Source: Dietzia sp. NCCP-2495 | GTDB lineage: Bacteria > Actinomycetota > Actinomycetes > Mycobacteriales > Mycobacteriaceae | Reading direction: 5' to 3' | Length of the DNA stretch: 64,000 bases | NCBI RefSeq assembly: GCF_026011735.1 | Contig: NZ_BRVN01000008.1 | Span: 1 to 64,000 of the forward strand | Shown: piece by piece, positions 32,257 through 40,927 of the stretch | How the letters are laid out: each line of letters begins with the position of its first letter | Numbering within the stretch: position 1 is the first letter of the stretch | Notes under the pieces: model-generated | What the model saw: only the letters and a program-made list of their open reading frames with translations | Database searches by the model: none | What the model was told of the DNA's origin: nothing | Translations under genes and position numbers: made by a program

Positions 32257-33242
32257 CGACCGCCGACACCACCTCCGAGGACGCACAGGTGGCCGCGCTC
32301 CGCGAGCGCGTGATCGCCGGACTCGAGGCCGCGGGCGTGGCCGGACCGTTCGGCACGCTCGATCCCATGCTCGGTGGGCATTCGGGTCTGACCTACCGGA
32401 TCGCCGGTGCCGGTGAGTCCTTCGTGATCAAGGCTGTGCCCCCGGGGCAGAAGGCCATCGGACGCCACGACATGCTCCGCCAGGCGCGGATCATGACCGC
32501 CCTCGAGAAGACTGACGTCCCCGTGCCCGGCATCCGGGCCACTGACGAGACCGAGCCCGGCTGGTTCGCGATGGACCTCATCCCGGGTGAATCGCTGGAG
32601 CCGGTCCTCGACGACCCCGCGGTCGAGCCGACCCTGGCGGCCGCCCGCATGCGGCGCGCAGCCGAGATCCTCCCGGTGCTGCACGCGGTCCCGCTGGACT
32701 CGCTGCCGATCGACGGCGACGTGCTCACTCCCGCGGACGAGCTCAAGCGCTGGTCCCGCACGATGGGCGCGGTCCCACCGGAACTCGTCCCCGACGCCGC
32801 CCGGTTGGAGGACATGCTCGCGGCACGCATCCCTGATGCGGTCGACCCGGTGTTGGTCCACGGCGACTACCGGCTCGGGAACATCCTCTCTGACCGCACC
32901 GAGCCGGCGGCACTGATCGACTGGGAGATCTGGAGCCCCGGCGACCCGCGCGTCGAACTGGGCTGGTTCCTGGTGTTCGCCGACGGATCGAACTTCCCCG
33001 GGGTCGGCCGCGAGGTCCCCGGACTGCCCTCGGCCGACGAACTGATCGACATCTACAGGGCCGCCGCCGGACCGCTCACCGACTTCACCTGGTTCGACGC
33101 GCTCGGCCGGTTCAAGATGGCCGCGATCATGGGCCACAACCTGCGGCGTCACCGCGAGGGCCGGCACCACGACCCGGCCCAGGAGCAGCTCCCCGACACG
33201 ATCAGCAGACTCATCGTCACCGGCATCGAACGCCTGGCCTGA
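32253..33242 (+). CDS. APH-family phosphotransferase (ACAD10/11-kinase-like)
   Basis: Aminoglycoside-phosphotransferase-fold kinase of 329 residues. The catalytic loop HGDYRLGN and metal-binding DWEIWSPGDPR are intact, as is the N-terminal FVIKAVPPG lysine strand. Relatives include FadE36 of mycobacteria, the kinase domains of mammalian ACAD10/11 and LvaA of Pseudomonas, which phosphorylates 4-hydroxyacyl-CoA. The neighbouring ACAD at 33271 is of the ACAD11/LvaC type, so together they may convert a 4-hydroxyacyl-CoA to an enoyl-CoA through a phosphate ester. It overlaps the preceding ACAD gene (ATGA). Confidence 0.85.
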   Translation: MTTADTTSEDAQVAALRERVIAGLEAAGVAGPFGTLDPMLGGHSGLTYRIAGAGESFVIKAVPPGQKAIGRHDMLRQARIMTALEKTDVPVPGIRATDETEPGWFAMDLIPGESLEPVLDDPAVEPTLAAARMRRAAEILPVLHAVPLDSLPIDGDVLTPADELKRWSRTMGAVPPELVPDAARLEDMLAARIPDAVDPVLVHGDYRLGNILSDRTEPAALIDWEIWSPGDPRVELGWFLVFADGSNFPGVGREVPGLPSADELIDIYRAAAGPLTDFTWFDALGRFKMAAIMGHNLRRHREGRHHDPAQEQLPDTISRLIVTGIERLA

Positions 33243-33270
33243 CGCAGAACCCGAGAAACGAGAGACGATC

Positions 33271-34494
33271 ATGGACTTCGCGTTCACCCCTCGCACGGCG
33301 GAACTCGCCGCCAAGCTCGAGACGTTCATGAAAGAACATGTCTTCCCCGCCGAGGAGGTGTACGACCGCCAGATCTCCGAGAACGACAATCCGCACGAGC
33401 AGCCCCAGGTCATGCGGGACCTCCAGAAGACCGCCCGCAAGCAGGGGTTGTGGAACCTCTTCATGGCCCACGGCGACCTCGGCGCCAGCCTGACGAATCT
33501 CGAGTACGCGCCGCTGGCCGAGATCGTCGGCCGGTCGCTCATCGGCAACGAGGCGATCAACTGCTCCGCCCCCGACACCGGGAACATGGAGATCCTCGCG
33601 CTGTACGGGACCGAGGAGCAGAAGAAGCAGTGGCTCGAGCCGCTGCTGAACTGTGAGATCCGTTCGGCGTTCGCCATGACCGAGCCGGATGTCGCGAGCT
33701 CGGACGCGACAAACATCTCGACCAGCATCCTCCGCGACCGCGACGAGTACGTCATCAACGGTCGCAAGTGGTACGCCTCGGGCGTGCTGGACCCGGACTG
33801 CAAGCTCATGATCGTCATGGGCAAGTCGGATCCTGATGAGTCGACGTACCGCCAGCAGTCGATGATCCTCGTCCCGATGGACACCCCCGGCGTGACGGTT
33901 GTGCGCGACCTGCCGATGCTCGGCTACCACGATCGACTCGGCCACGGCGAGGTCCTGTTCGAGAACGTCCGCGTCCCGGCGTCGAACATGCTCGGTGAGG
34001 AGGGCGGAGGCTTCGCGATCGCCCAGGGGCGCCTCGGACCCGGTCGTATGCACTACGCGATGCGCGCCATCGGCATCGCCGAGCGGGCGCTGGAGATGAT
34101 GTGCCAGCGCGCGACCGACCGCGTGGCGTTCGGCGAGCCGCTGGCCAAGCGCGGAGTGATCCGGGAGTGGATCGCGCGGAGCCGCATCGAGATCGACCAG
34201 ATCCGCCTCATCACCTTCAAGGCGGCATGGCTCATGGACACCCAGGGCAACGCCGCGGCCCGCTCCGAGGTGGCCGCGATCAAGGTCAGCGCCATGGAGA
34301 CCGCCCACCGGGTCGTCGACCGGGCGGTGCAGACCTACGGTGCCGCCGGCGTCAGTGACGACAACATCCTCGGCCGCTTCTACTCGCTGACCCGCGCGTT
34401 GCAGATCGCGGACGGACCGTCCGAGGTCCACCTGCGCACGATGGCGCGTCTGGAACTGAAGAAGTACACCCCCTCGAAGGAGAACGCGCGATGA
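33271..34494 (+). CDS. ACAD11/LvaC-like acyl-CoA dehydrogenase
   Basis: ACAD of 407 residues with the family-specific pattern MDFAFTPRTAELAAKLETFMKEHVFPAE, APDTGNMEILALYGT, AMTEPDVASSDATNI and C-terminal LQIADGPSEVHLRTMARLEL. The EGT Glu position is Asp (ADGP). It is a close paralogue of the ACAD at 49594, and both follow a phosphotransferase gene. In ACAD10/11 and the levulinate pathway this partner processes 4-phosphorylated acyl-CoAs, so I infer the same here rather than simple dehydrogenation. It starts 28 bases after the kinase; its stop overlaps the next SDR. Confidence 0.88.
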   Translation: MDFAFTPRTAELAAKLETFMKEHVFPAEEVYDRQISENDNPHEQPQVMRDLQKTARKQGLWNLFMAHGDLGASLTNLEYAPLAEIVGRSLIGNEAINCSAPDTGNMEILALYGTEEQKKQWLEPLLNCEIRSAFAMTEPDVASSDATNISTSILRDRDEYVINGRKWYASGVLDPDCKLMIVMGKSDPDESTYRQQSMILVPMDTPGVTVVRDLPMLGYHDRLGHGEVLFENVRVPASNMLGEEGGGFAIAQGRLGPGRMHYAMRAIGIAERALEMMCQRATDRVAFGEPLAKRGVIREWIARSRIEIDQIRLITFKAAWLMDTQGNAAARSEVAAIKVSAMETAHRVVDRAVQTYGAAGVSDDNILGRFYSLTRALQIADGPSEVHLRTMARLELKKYTPSKENAR

Positions 34495-35255
34495 GCACCG
34501 CACCCCGACTTCTCGACGGCAAGGTCGCCCTGGTCACCGGCGCCACCCGCGGGCTGGGAAAGGCCACGGCGTTCGCCCTCGCCGAGGCCGGCGCGACTGT
34601 CATCGTCTCGAGCCGTAAGACGGACCATTGCGAGGCGGTGGCCGCGGAGATCACCGAGGCCACCGGCACCACGGCCCACCCGCTCGCCCTGCACGTGGGC
34701 GACTGGGACGCGATCGAGCCGGCGGTCGACGCGATCGTCGCCGAGCACGGGTCGCTCGACGTTGTGGTGAACAACGCCGGCATCGCGCCGCTCGCCCCGT
34801 CCTCGCTCGAGGTCAGCGAGGGACTGTTCAGCAAGACGATCGACGTCAACCTCAAGGGCCCATTCCGCCTCATGGCCGTGGCCGGCGACAGGATGGTCAC
34901 CGCCGGTGGCGGGTCGATCATCAACATCTCGAGTATCGGCGCCGAGCGTCCGAGCCCGCCGGAGGCCACGTACGCGGCATCGAAGAACGGGCTCAACGCG
35001 CTGACCCGGGCGTTCGCCCAGGAGTACGCGCCGACGGTGCGGGTCAACTGCATCATGCCGGGCGCGTTCGCCTCGGACATGGCGGCGGACTGGGATGAGG
35101 AGTTCCTCGGCCTGGTGGTGAACCGGCTCCCCGCCGGGCGCCTCGGTGATCCGAAGGAGCTCGCCGGCATGGTCGTCCACCTGGCCTCGGACCAGGCGGG
35201 CTACACGACCGGCGCACTCATCCCGGTCGACGGCGGTCGGACGGCGGTCTACTGA
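34491..35255 (+). CDS. short-chain dehydrogenase/reductase
   Basis: Classical SDR of 254 residues: VTGATRGLGKA cofactor motif, SSRK after strand 2 (suggesting NADP preference), NNAGIAP, catalytic Ser in INISSIG and YAASKNG. It overlaps the ACAD stop by four bases and the next SDR by one, so it is made in step with them. Probably oxidises the 3-hydroxyacyl-CoA produced downstream of the kinase/ACAD pair, or a ring alcohol. Confidence 0.88.
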   Translation: MSTAPRLLDGKVALVTGATRGLGKATAFALAEAGATVIVSSRKTDHCEAVAAEITEATGTTAHPLALHVGDWDAIEPAVDAIVAEHGSLDVVVNNAGIAPLAPSSLEVSEGLFSKTIDVNLKGPFRLMAVAGDRMVTAGGGSIINISSIGAERPSPPEATYAASKNGLNALTRAFAQEYAPTVRVNCIMPGAFASDMAADWDEEFLGLVVNRLPAGRLGDPKELAGMVVHLASDQAGYTTGALIPVDGGRTAVY

Positions 35256-36019
35256 TGGCCACCCCCGCGGACATGTTCGACCTGACCGGCCGTGTGGCCG
35301 TGGTGACCGGAGCGTCCTCCGGGCTGGGGGACGGGTTCGCCCGCACCCTCGCCGCCGCGGGCGCCACCGTGGTGGCCGCCGCCCGCCGTGCCGACCGGCT
35401 CGCCTCGCTCGCGGCTGATCTGCCTGGGCTGGTCCCGGTCGAGTGCGACATCACCGTGCCCGCCGACCGCGAGCGCCTCGTCGCCGTGGCATCGGAGATC
35501 AACGGCGGCGTCGACATCCTGGTGAACAACGCCGGCCGGCCGGGCCCCCCGGACGCGCTGACCGAGAGCGCCGAGGAGTTCGACGACATCCTGCGGGTCA
35601 ACCTCACGTCCGGCTTCCATCTTTCGGTGGCCGCCGTGACGGCACTGCCGGAGGACCGGGGCATGTCGATCGTCAACATCTCGTCGGTGGTCGGCCTCGT
35701 CTCGACCGCCCCGATTGGCGGTGCCGGGTACGCGGCGAGCAAGTCCGCCGTGATCGGCACGACCCGCGAGCTCGCGGGTCAGTGGGGCCGGCGGGGGATC
35801 CGTGTCAACGCGGTGGTCCCGGGCTGGTTTGATACGGAGATGACCGACGGACTGTTCACCAACGACAAGTCCGCCGGGTGGGTGCGCCGCAACTCCATGC
35901 TCGGCCGGGGCGGCAGGGCGGGCGAGGTGGACGGCGCGGTGCTGTTCCTCGCCTCCGACGCCTCCAGTTATGTCACCGGGCACGTCCTCACCGTGGACGG
36001 TGGGTGGACGGCGAGATGA
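35255..36019 (+). CDS. short-chain dehydrogenase/reductase
   Basis: Classical SDR of 254 residues: VTGASSGLGDGFARTLAAAGATVVAAARR, NNAGRPG, IVNISSVVG and YAASKSA. It closely resembles the SDR at 48682 (TGASSGLGAGFARALSSAGATVVLAARR), which sits in the second kinase/ACAD module, so the two modules are paralogous. Arg after strand 2 suggests NADP. The 3-hydroxyacyl-CoA dehydrogenase role of LvaD is a reasonable analogy, not proven. Confidence 0.88.
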   Translation: MATPADMFDLTGRVAVVTGASSGLGDGFARTLAAAGATVVAAARRADRLASLAADLPGLVPVECDITVPADRERLVAVASEINGGVDILVNNAGRPGPPDALTESAEEFDDILRVNLTSGFHLSVAAVTALPEDRGMSIVNISSVVGLVSTAPIGGAGYAASKSAVIGTTRELAGQWGRRGIRVNAVVPGWFDTEMTDGLFTNDKSAGWVRRNSMLGRGGRAGEVDGAVLFLASDASSYVTGHVLTVDGGWTAR

Positions 36020-37095
36020 CGACGACGGCGACGGGTGCGGCTGCCGCGGCGGAACCCCCACTCGAGATGCGGGCCCTGCGGCTCAGCGAGTGGGGCGCGG
36101 CGCCGACCCTCGACCGTGTCCCGGTCCCGCGACCCGGCCCGGGGCAGGTGCTGCTGCGCGTCGACGCCGCGGGCCTGTGCCATTCCGACCTGCACATCAT
36201 GGACGCCGCGCCGGGTGTGCTGCCATACGAGCTGCCGTTCACCCTCGGCCACGAGGTCGTGGGCACGGTCGTCGAGGTGGGCGACGCCGCCGATGCCGGC
36301 TGGCTCGGGAGGAGCTGCGGGGTCCACGGCGTGTGGTCCTGCGGTAGCTGCCGCAAGTGCCTGGCCGGTCGCGACAACTACTGCGTGACCCTCACCGGCC
36401 CCATCGGGTGCGGCACCGGACGCGACGGCGGCCTGGCCGATTACATGCTGGTGCCGTCCGTGCGACATCTCGTCGAGGTGGACGCAGCGGCCGGACCCGC
36501 GGTGGCCCCGTTGACCGACGCGGCTCTCACCGCCTATCACGCGGTCACGTCCCAGCCTGTGGACCCGGCGGGCGCGATCGTCGTGGTGATCGGCGTCGGC
36601 GGACTCGGCCACCTCGCCGTGCAGCTGCTCGCCGCGCGTGAGCCGGCGGTACTGATCGGCGTGGACCCGCGGGCGTCCGCTCGCGAGCTGGCCGTACGAC
36701 TGGGCGCTGACCACGCGGTGGACTCGGTCGACGAGGCCACCGCGCTCGTGGCAGAGCTCGCGGGTGACACCGGTGCCGACCTGGTCATGGACTTCGTCGG
36801 AGCCGCCCCGACGCTGGACAGCGCGTCGGGACTCATGGCGACCGGGGCGACCCTGGTCGTGGTGGGCTCGGCCGGCGGCCATCTCACCGTCGACAAGCAG
36901 GGTTCGCTGCCGCGGGGCTGGCGCGTCGAGGCGCCCTTCTGGGGCCCGCACCGACACCTGCAGGACGTCATGGACCTGGCCTCCACCGGTGCGCTGTCCG
37001 CCGTTGTCGAGACGCGGGGCCTCGATGAGGTCCTGGACGCCTACGAGGACCTGCGACACGGCCGGGCGGCGGGCCGCCTCGTCGTCGTCCCCTAA
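36016..37095 (+). CDS. zinc-dependent alcohol dehydrogenase
   Basis: MDR alcohol dehydrogenase of 359 residues with both zinc sites: catalytic GLCHSD and GHEVVG, structural CGSCRKCLAGRDNYC; cofactor motif VIGVGGLGHLAVQLL. Start ATG overlaps the SDR stop (ATGA at 36016-36019). Unlike the enzyme at 21253 it keeps the structural lobe. It is the last of a tightly overlapping run from 29876. Oxidation of a primary or secondary alcohol intermediate is likely. Confidence 0.92.
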   Translation: MTTTATGAAAAAEPPLEMRALRLSEWGAAPTLDRVPVPRPGPGQVLLRVDAAGLCHSDLHIMDAAPGVLPYELPFTLGHEVVGTVVEVGDAADAGWLGRSCGVHGVWSCGSCRKCLAGRDNYCVTLTGPIGCGTGRDGGLADYMLVPSVRHLVEVDAAAGPAVAPLTDAALTAYHAVTSQPVDPAGAIVVVIGVGGLGHLAVQLLAAREPAVLIGVDPRASARELAVRLGADHAVDSVDEATALVAELAGDTGADLVMDFVGAAPTLDSASGLMATGATLVVVGSAGGHLTVDKQGSLPRGWRVEAPFWGPHRHLQDVMDLASTGALSAVVETRGLDEVLDAYEDLRHGRAAGRLVVVP

Positions 37096-37142
37096 CGCCA
37101 CATCACCCACATTCCCTCACACCATCCAAGGAGAACGCGACC

Positions 37143-38645
37143 ATGAAGCAGCTGGCCCGGGACGTCACCGAACGTGCAACGCGAACCCCCGACGCCATCG
37201 CTGTCGTCGACGGGGAGGGCACCCACACGACCGCCGAGGTGGCCGAGGCCGCCCGCGAACTCGCCCGCGTGCTGGAGGCCGCGACCGACGGCCCCGCCAC
37301 CGTGCTGATCCGCGCCGACAACTCCTGGCGCACCGTCGCCGCCGCGATCGCGGTGGGCCTGACAGGTGGCCTGCTCGGCGTGATGAGCGGACACGCGAAC
37401 AAGTCGGAGTTCGACATCGCGATGGAGGACCTCCAGCCCGATGTGGTGGTGGCCGACGGACCCCTGGGCGAGGTCTGGGACCTGGCCGGGCACGGTTTCG
37501 TCCTCGCCGGCAACGCACTGGCCGGCTGGGAGGTCTACGGGCCGGCCGACAGCTCCTCCCGCGGCGTCGAGCGGTGGAAGGGCGGCGCGGTGGCGGCCAT
37601 GACCTCCGGCTCGACCGGTCGGCCCAAGTGCGTCATCCAGACCGAGGACGCCCTGCGCTACGCCGGACAGTCGACGATCGAAGCGGTGGGACTGGAACCC
37701 GGCGACGCGATCGGTGCGCTCGTCCCGCTGTCCTCCGCCGCGGCCATCTGTTTCGGCATGTACCTGCCCGCGATGCTCGGGGGCGCCATGGTGGCCGACG
37801 CGAAGTGGAACCCGGAGCGCGCCGTCGCGCTCCTGCGGGACAACGCGGTCGCCTGGACGATGCTCGTGCCCACGATGGCGCTGCAGCTCACGCTCGTCGA
37901 CGGTGCCGACGGCGCGCTGTCGGCCATGAAGGCCATGACCGTCGGCGGCGGGCCGATGAACCAGAATTCGCTGCACTCGGCCGAGACCAAGCTCGGGACC
38001 ACGTTCCTGCGGGTGTTCGGCATGTCAGAGGCGCTCGGCCACACCACGCCGCTGCCGGGTGACGACGTCGAGGTGCGGCTCGGGCGCGACGGTCGGCCAT
38101 TCCCGGGAACCGTGTCCCGCGTGGTCGACGAGAAGGGGAACGTCCTCGGCGCCGGCGAGATCGGCTCACTCCAGGTCCGGGGGCCATCTGTGTTCCTCGG
38201 CTACGCGCGCGGGGGCCTGCCCGTCGCGCCCGACGTCACCGAGGACGGCTTCCTCGCCACCGGTGACCGCGCGGTGCTTTTCGACGACGGCTGCGTGAGT
38301 ATCCGGGGCCGCGAGAAGGACCTCATTATCCGCGGCGGCCGCAACATCGACATCAACGAGGTCGAGGCGGCCCTTGCCGGAATCGCTGGCATCCACCAGG
38401 TCTGCGTGGTGCCCGTGCCCGACCCCGTGTTGGGAGAGCGGGCGGCCGCCCTGGTCGTGCCCGACGGTCGCGCGCCCGGTCTGGAGGAGATCCGACGTGA
38501 TCTCGAGGCCGCGGACTTTCCGAAGTTCAAATGGCCGGAGTTCGTGATCGAGGTTGACTCGCTCCCGCAGTCGCGGGTCGGCAAGCTCGACCGTGCGGGT
38601 GCCGCGACCCTCGCGGCCTCGCTCTCCGGCGGCGGAACCGGGTAA
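37143..38645 (+). CDS. acyl-CoA synthetase (AMP-binding)
   Basis: ANL-superfamily ligase of 500 residues: P-loop-like MTSGSTGRPK (near 160), FGMSEALGHTT at the A5 region, TGDRAVL, REKDLIIRGGRNI and the catalytic lysine in SRVGKLDR near the C-terminus. It activates a carboxylic acid to the CoA thioester through an adenylate. GGAGAA precedes the ATG. As the only ligase within the regulon segment it is the best candidate for activating the acid made by the P450/aldehyde dehydrogenase system. Confidence 0.9.
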   Translation: MKQLARDVTERATRTPDAIAVVDGEGTHTTAEVAEAARELARVLEAATDGPATVLIRADNSWRTVAAAIAVGLTGGLLGVMSGHANKSEFDIAMEDLQPDVVVADGPLGEVWDLAGHGFVLAGNALAGWEVYGPADSSSRGVERWKGGAVAAMTSGSTGRPKCVIQTEDALRYAGQSTIEAVGLEPGDAIGALVPLSSAAAICFGMYLPAMLGGAMVADAKWNPERAVALLRDNAVAWTMLVPTMALQLTLVDGADGALSAMKAMTVGGGPMNQNSLHSAETKLGTTFLRVFGMSEALGHTTPLPGDDVEVRLGRDGRPFPGTVSRVVDEKGNVLGAGEIGSLQVRGPSVFLGYARGGLPVAPDVTEDGFLATGDRAVLFDDGCVSIRGREKDLIIRGGRNIDINEVEAALAGIAGIHQVCVVPVPDPVLGERAAALVVPDGRAPGLEEIRRDLEAADFPKFKWPEFVIEVDSLPQSRVGKLDRAGAATLAASLSGGGTG

Positions 38646-38684
38646 CACGGCGTGAGCGGCTGCTATAGCCGATATGGTGTGATC

Positions 38685-38702
38685 TGAAGTCAGTTTTATA
38701 CA
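38685..38702 (-). promoter_or_regulatory. regulon operator, site 10 (TetR autoregulation)
   Basis: Minus-strand TGTATAAAACTGACTTCA, four mismatches to consensus; a -10 hexamer TATGGT at 38673-38678 lies 6 bases upstream. It precedes only the TetR gene, suggesting autoregulation. It is one of the weaker matches. Confidence 0.5.
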
Positions 38703-38740
38703 ATTTCCAGGAAAGTACACCGAGTATGGGGGAGTGACGC

Positions 38741-39355
38741 ATGGCGGTCGCGACGAAAACCGAGAGTCCGCGTTCCAAGCGCACGGTCATTCTTGACGCG
38801 GCCGTGGCGCACTTCGGCAGTGTCGGGTACGAACACACCAAGTGGGCGACGGTCGCGCAGGACGTGGGGATCGGCCAGACCGCGCTGTACCACTACTTCG
38901 AGTCCAAGGCGCACTGCCTGCTCACCATCATGAGTTCGGAGCTCGAGCGGTATCGCGAGAGATTCGAGGCCGCGGTCGAGGGTTCGGCCGATGCCGACAC
39001 CGCCCTGCGGGCGGCGGTCGCGAGTGCCTACGACATCACGGAGAGTGAAGCTCTGTCGGCCCGGATCCTCCTCGACCACATCGACATGTTGGCGACGCCC
39101 CGGTCGTCCGCCCGCGAGGAAGAGGTGCGGGTCCGTGCACGCGAGCTGGTGCGCGTGGTGGAGAAGAACTGGAGCGACCTGCTCGGGCGGGGAATGGACT
39201 CGGGGGAGTTCCCGAGGCGCGACGAGAAGGAGCTCGGCCGGTTCGTGCTGGGACTCATCAACTCGGTGTGGAGTTGGTACCGTCCCGGCGGATCGCGGAA
39301 GCTCCCCGAGATCGCGGATTCGGTCACCAGCGCCTGCCTGCGACTGGTGCACTGA
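38741..39355 (+). CDS. TetR-family regulator, candidate master repressor of the regulon
   Basis: TetR regulator of 204 residues. N-terminal helix-turn-helix: KRTVILDAAVAHFGSVGYEHTKWATVAQDVGIGQTALYHYFESK; the rest is an all-helical ligand-binding domain (LSARILLDHIDMLATPRS, RFVLGLINSVWSWYRPGG) similar to the KstR2/PaaR-like acyl-CoA-responsive group. It is the only regulator gene inside the stretch that carries the TGAATYGAACTNRGTTCA sites and has such a site in its own promoter. The ligand is probably an acyl-CoA intermediate; that is inference. Confidence 0.88.
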   Translation: MAVATKTESPRSKRTVILDAAVAHFGSVGYEHTKWATVAQDVGIGQTALYHYFESKAHCLLTIMSSELERYRERFEAAVEGSADADTALRAAVASAYDITESEALSARILLDHIDMLATPRSSAREEEVRVRARELVRVVEKNWSDLLGRGMDSGEFPRRDEKELGRFVLGLINSVWSWYRPGGSRKLPEIADSVTSACLRLVH

Positions 39356-39373
39356 GCCCGAGCCGTCCCGGCG

Positions 39374-39441
39374 ATCTCACCCACCCCGCAGTCTGATCCA
39401 CCCCGGCATCTCACCCACCCGGAAGTCTGATCCACCCCGGC
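39374..39441 (+). repeat. 34-base tandem repeat, two copies
   Basis: Units 39374-39407 and 39408-39441 (ATCTCACCCACCC... ending CCACCCCGGC) differ at two positions. The second unit supplies the left arm of the terminator hairpin, so the repeat may come from duplication of terminator DNA. Confidence 0.8.
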
Positions 39442-39457
39442 GGGAACGTCGGGGTGG
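39432..39457 (+). terminator. hairpin terminator after the TetR gene
   Basis: CCACCCCGGC (39432-39441) pairs with GTCGGGGTGG (39448-39457) with one G-U pair, then TACTTT. Confidence 0.6.
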
Positions 39458-39475
39458 TACTTTGCCCTTAGTGTC

Positions 39476-39494
39476 TGAAGTGAATTCAAGTTCG
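39476..39494 (+). promoter_or_regulatory. regulon operator, site 11
   Basis: TGAAGTGAATTCAAGTTCG, the 19-base variant also seen at site 2. A TAGTGT hexamer (39469-39474) ends two bases upstream. It controls the EthD/MBL pair. Confidence 0.55.
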
Positions 39495-39502
39495 GAGAAG
39501 TG

Positions 39503-39829
39503 ATGTACAACCTGATCGTCATGGCATCCAGGCCGAGTGAATGGACCCACGAGCAGTTCATCGAGTGGTGGCGCGGCGAGCACGCCGACGTGACCTACCC
39601 ACTGCCCGGGCTGCGTCGCTGGTCCCACACCGCTGTCAAGGAGACCGGTCCCAACCGGCACTCACAGGGGTGGGACGGGGTGTCCGTGCTGTCCTTCGAC
39701 TCGAAGGAGGCGTACGAGGAGATGCTGAAGAGTCCGGAGTGGGCCAAGGCCGCCGAACACGTGGGGTCCATGGGAGGTCGCGCCATCATGGTGATGGGCG
39801 AAGAGCAGATCATGGTCCCGGGACCGTGA
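39503..39829 (+). CDS. EthD-domain protein
   Basis: Predicted 108-residue EthD-family alpha+beta barrel: MASRPSEWTHEQFIEWWRGEHADVTYPLPGLRRW, VLSFDSKEAYEEMLKSPEW. ATG at 39503 with GGAG at 39494-39497; a GTG at 39500 is adjacent. Its stop overlaps the GTG start of the MBL hydrolase, so the two are probably partners. It is the third small protein of this general fold in the regulon. Confidence 0.82.
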   Translation: MYNLIVMASRPSEWTHEQFIEWWRGEHADVTYPLPGLRRWSHTAVKETGPNRHSQGWDGVSVLSFDSKEAYEEMLKSPEWAKAAEHVGSMGGRAIMVMGEEQIMVPGP

Positions 39830-40854
39830 CCTCGCAGGGGTCGGACTGGGCCGAGGTCGGGTGCTACCAGGTGGCCGACTCGGTCTACCGGATCCCCCTG
39901 CCTATGCCGCAGGACGGCCTGCGGGCCATCAACGTCTACGTTGTCCGCGGTGACGAGGGCGTGTCGCTGATCGATGCGGGATGGAACGTCCCGGGAAATC
40001 TGGAGATCCTCCGGGAGGGACTCGCGTCCGTCGGTGCGGCGCTCGAGGACATCACGGACGTCCACGTCACGCATATCCATCGGGATCACTACACGATGGG
40101 GCCCGAGCTGCGCAGACGAGTCGGGTCGCGCATCCACCTCGGCCGCGCGGAGGAGCCCGGACTCACCGTGCTCCGCGACCTGGCGAACGCCGTGCCCATG
40201 GATTCGCTCGAGCAGCTCCGGCGCGGCGGTGCTCCCGGCGTCGCCGAGACCGCCCTGGCCCGGGGGCTCGAGGACGACTGGTTCGAGCGGGACTGGGAAC
40301 TTCCCGACGAGTGGACGGAGCAGGGCCCGGTTTCGGTCGCGGGGCGCGAGATGCGGGCCACCGTGACGTCGGGCCACACCAAGGGGCATCTGGTCTTTGA
40401 CGACACCGGTCTCGGGGTGACCTTCACCGGTGATCACGTGCTGCCACGCATCACCCCGTCGATCGGGTTCGAGCTCGGAGGGTGGGACAACCCGCTCGGG
40501 GACTACCTGACCTCGCTCGCCGCGATGCTGGATCGACCCGATTCGGTCATGCTCCCGGCCCACGGCGTGGTCGGTGGAAGCGTGCACGCGCGCGTGCGCG
40601 AACTGCTCGACCATCACGATTTGCGGCTCGACGCCACCCGTCGGGTCCTGCTCGCGACCCCGGGGGTCACTGGTCTCGGCGTGGCCACCGCGCTCCCGTG
40701 GACGCGCCGGGAACGCCGTTTCTCCGAGCTCGACGACTTCAACCAGATGATCGCGATCTGCGAGACCATGGCGCACCTCGACGTGCTGGTCGCGCGGGGA
40801 CAGGCCACAGTCGACCGGGTGGTGGGCGAGGCGCAGCACTTCATCGCCTCCTGA
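39826..40854 (+). CDS. metallo-beta-lactamase-fold hydrolase
   Basis: MBL-fold protein of 342 residues with metal motif THIHRDHYTMG, distal His in VTSGHTKGH, Asp in FTGDHVLPRITPS and a final His in LPAHGVVGG. The C-terminal helical extension (LDHHDLRLDATRRVL ... FNQMIAICETMAHLDVL) is typical of the group acting on thioesters or lactones. GTG at 39826 overlaps the EthD stop. A thioesterase or lactonase releasing an acid intermediate is plausible, but substrate is not visible. Confidence 0.85.
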   Translation: MTSQGSDWAEVGCYQVADSVYRIPLPMPQDGLRAINVYVVRGDEGVSLIDAGWNVPGNLEILREGLASVGAALEDITDVHVTHIHRDHYTMGPELRRRVGSRIHLGRAEEPGLTVLRDLANAVPMDSLEQLRRGGAPGVAETALARGLEDDWFERDWELPDEWTEQGPVSVAGREMRATVTSGHTKGHLVFDDTGLGVTFTGDHVLPRITPSIGFELGGWDNPLGDYLTSLAAMLDRPDSVMLPAHGVVGGSVHARVRELLDHHDLRLDATRRVLLATPGVTGLGVATALPWTRRERRFSELDDFNQMIAICETMAHLDVLVARGQATVDRVVGEAQHFIAS

Positions 40855-40927
40855 CGGCGTATGCGGGCTGCCCACCGAATCCTCCTGAAGGCGTCTGCGG
40901 GCCACCCACCGAAGCGGGAGGGAGCCC

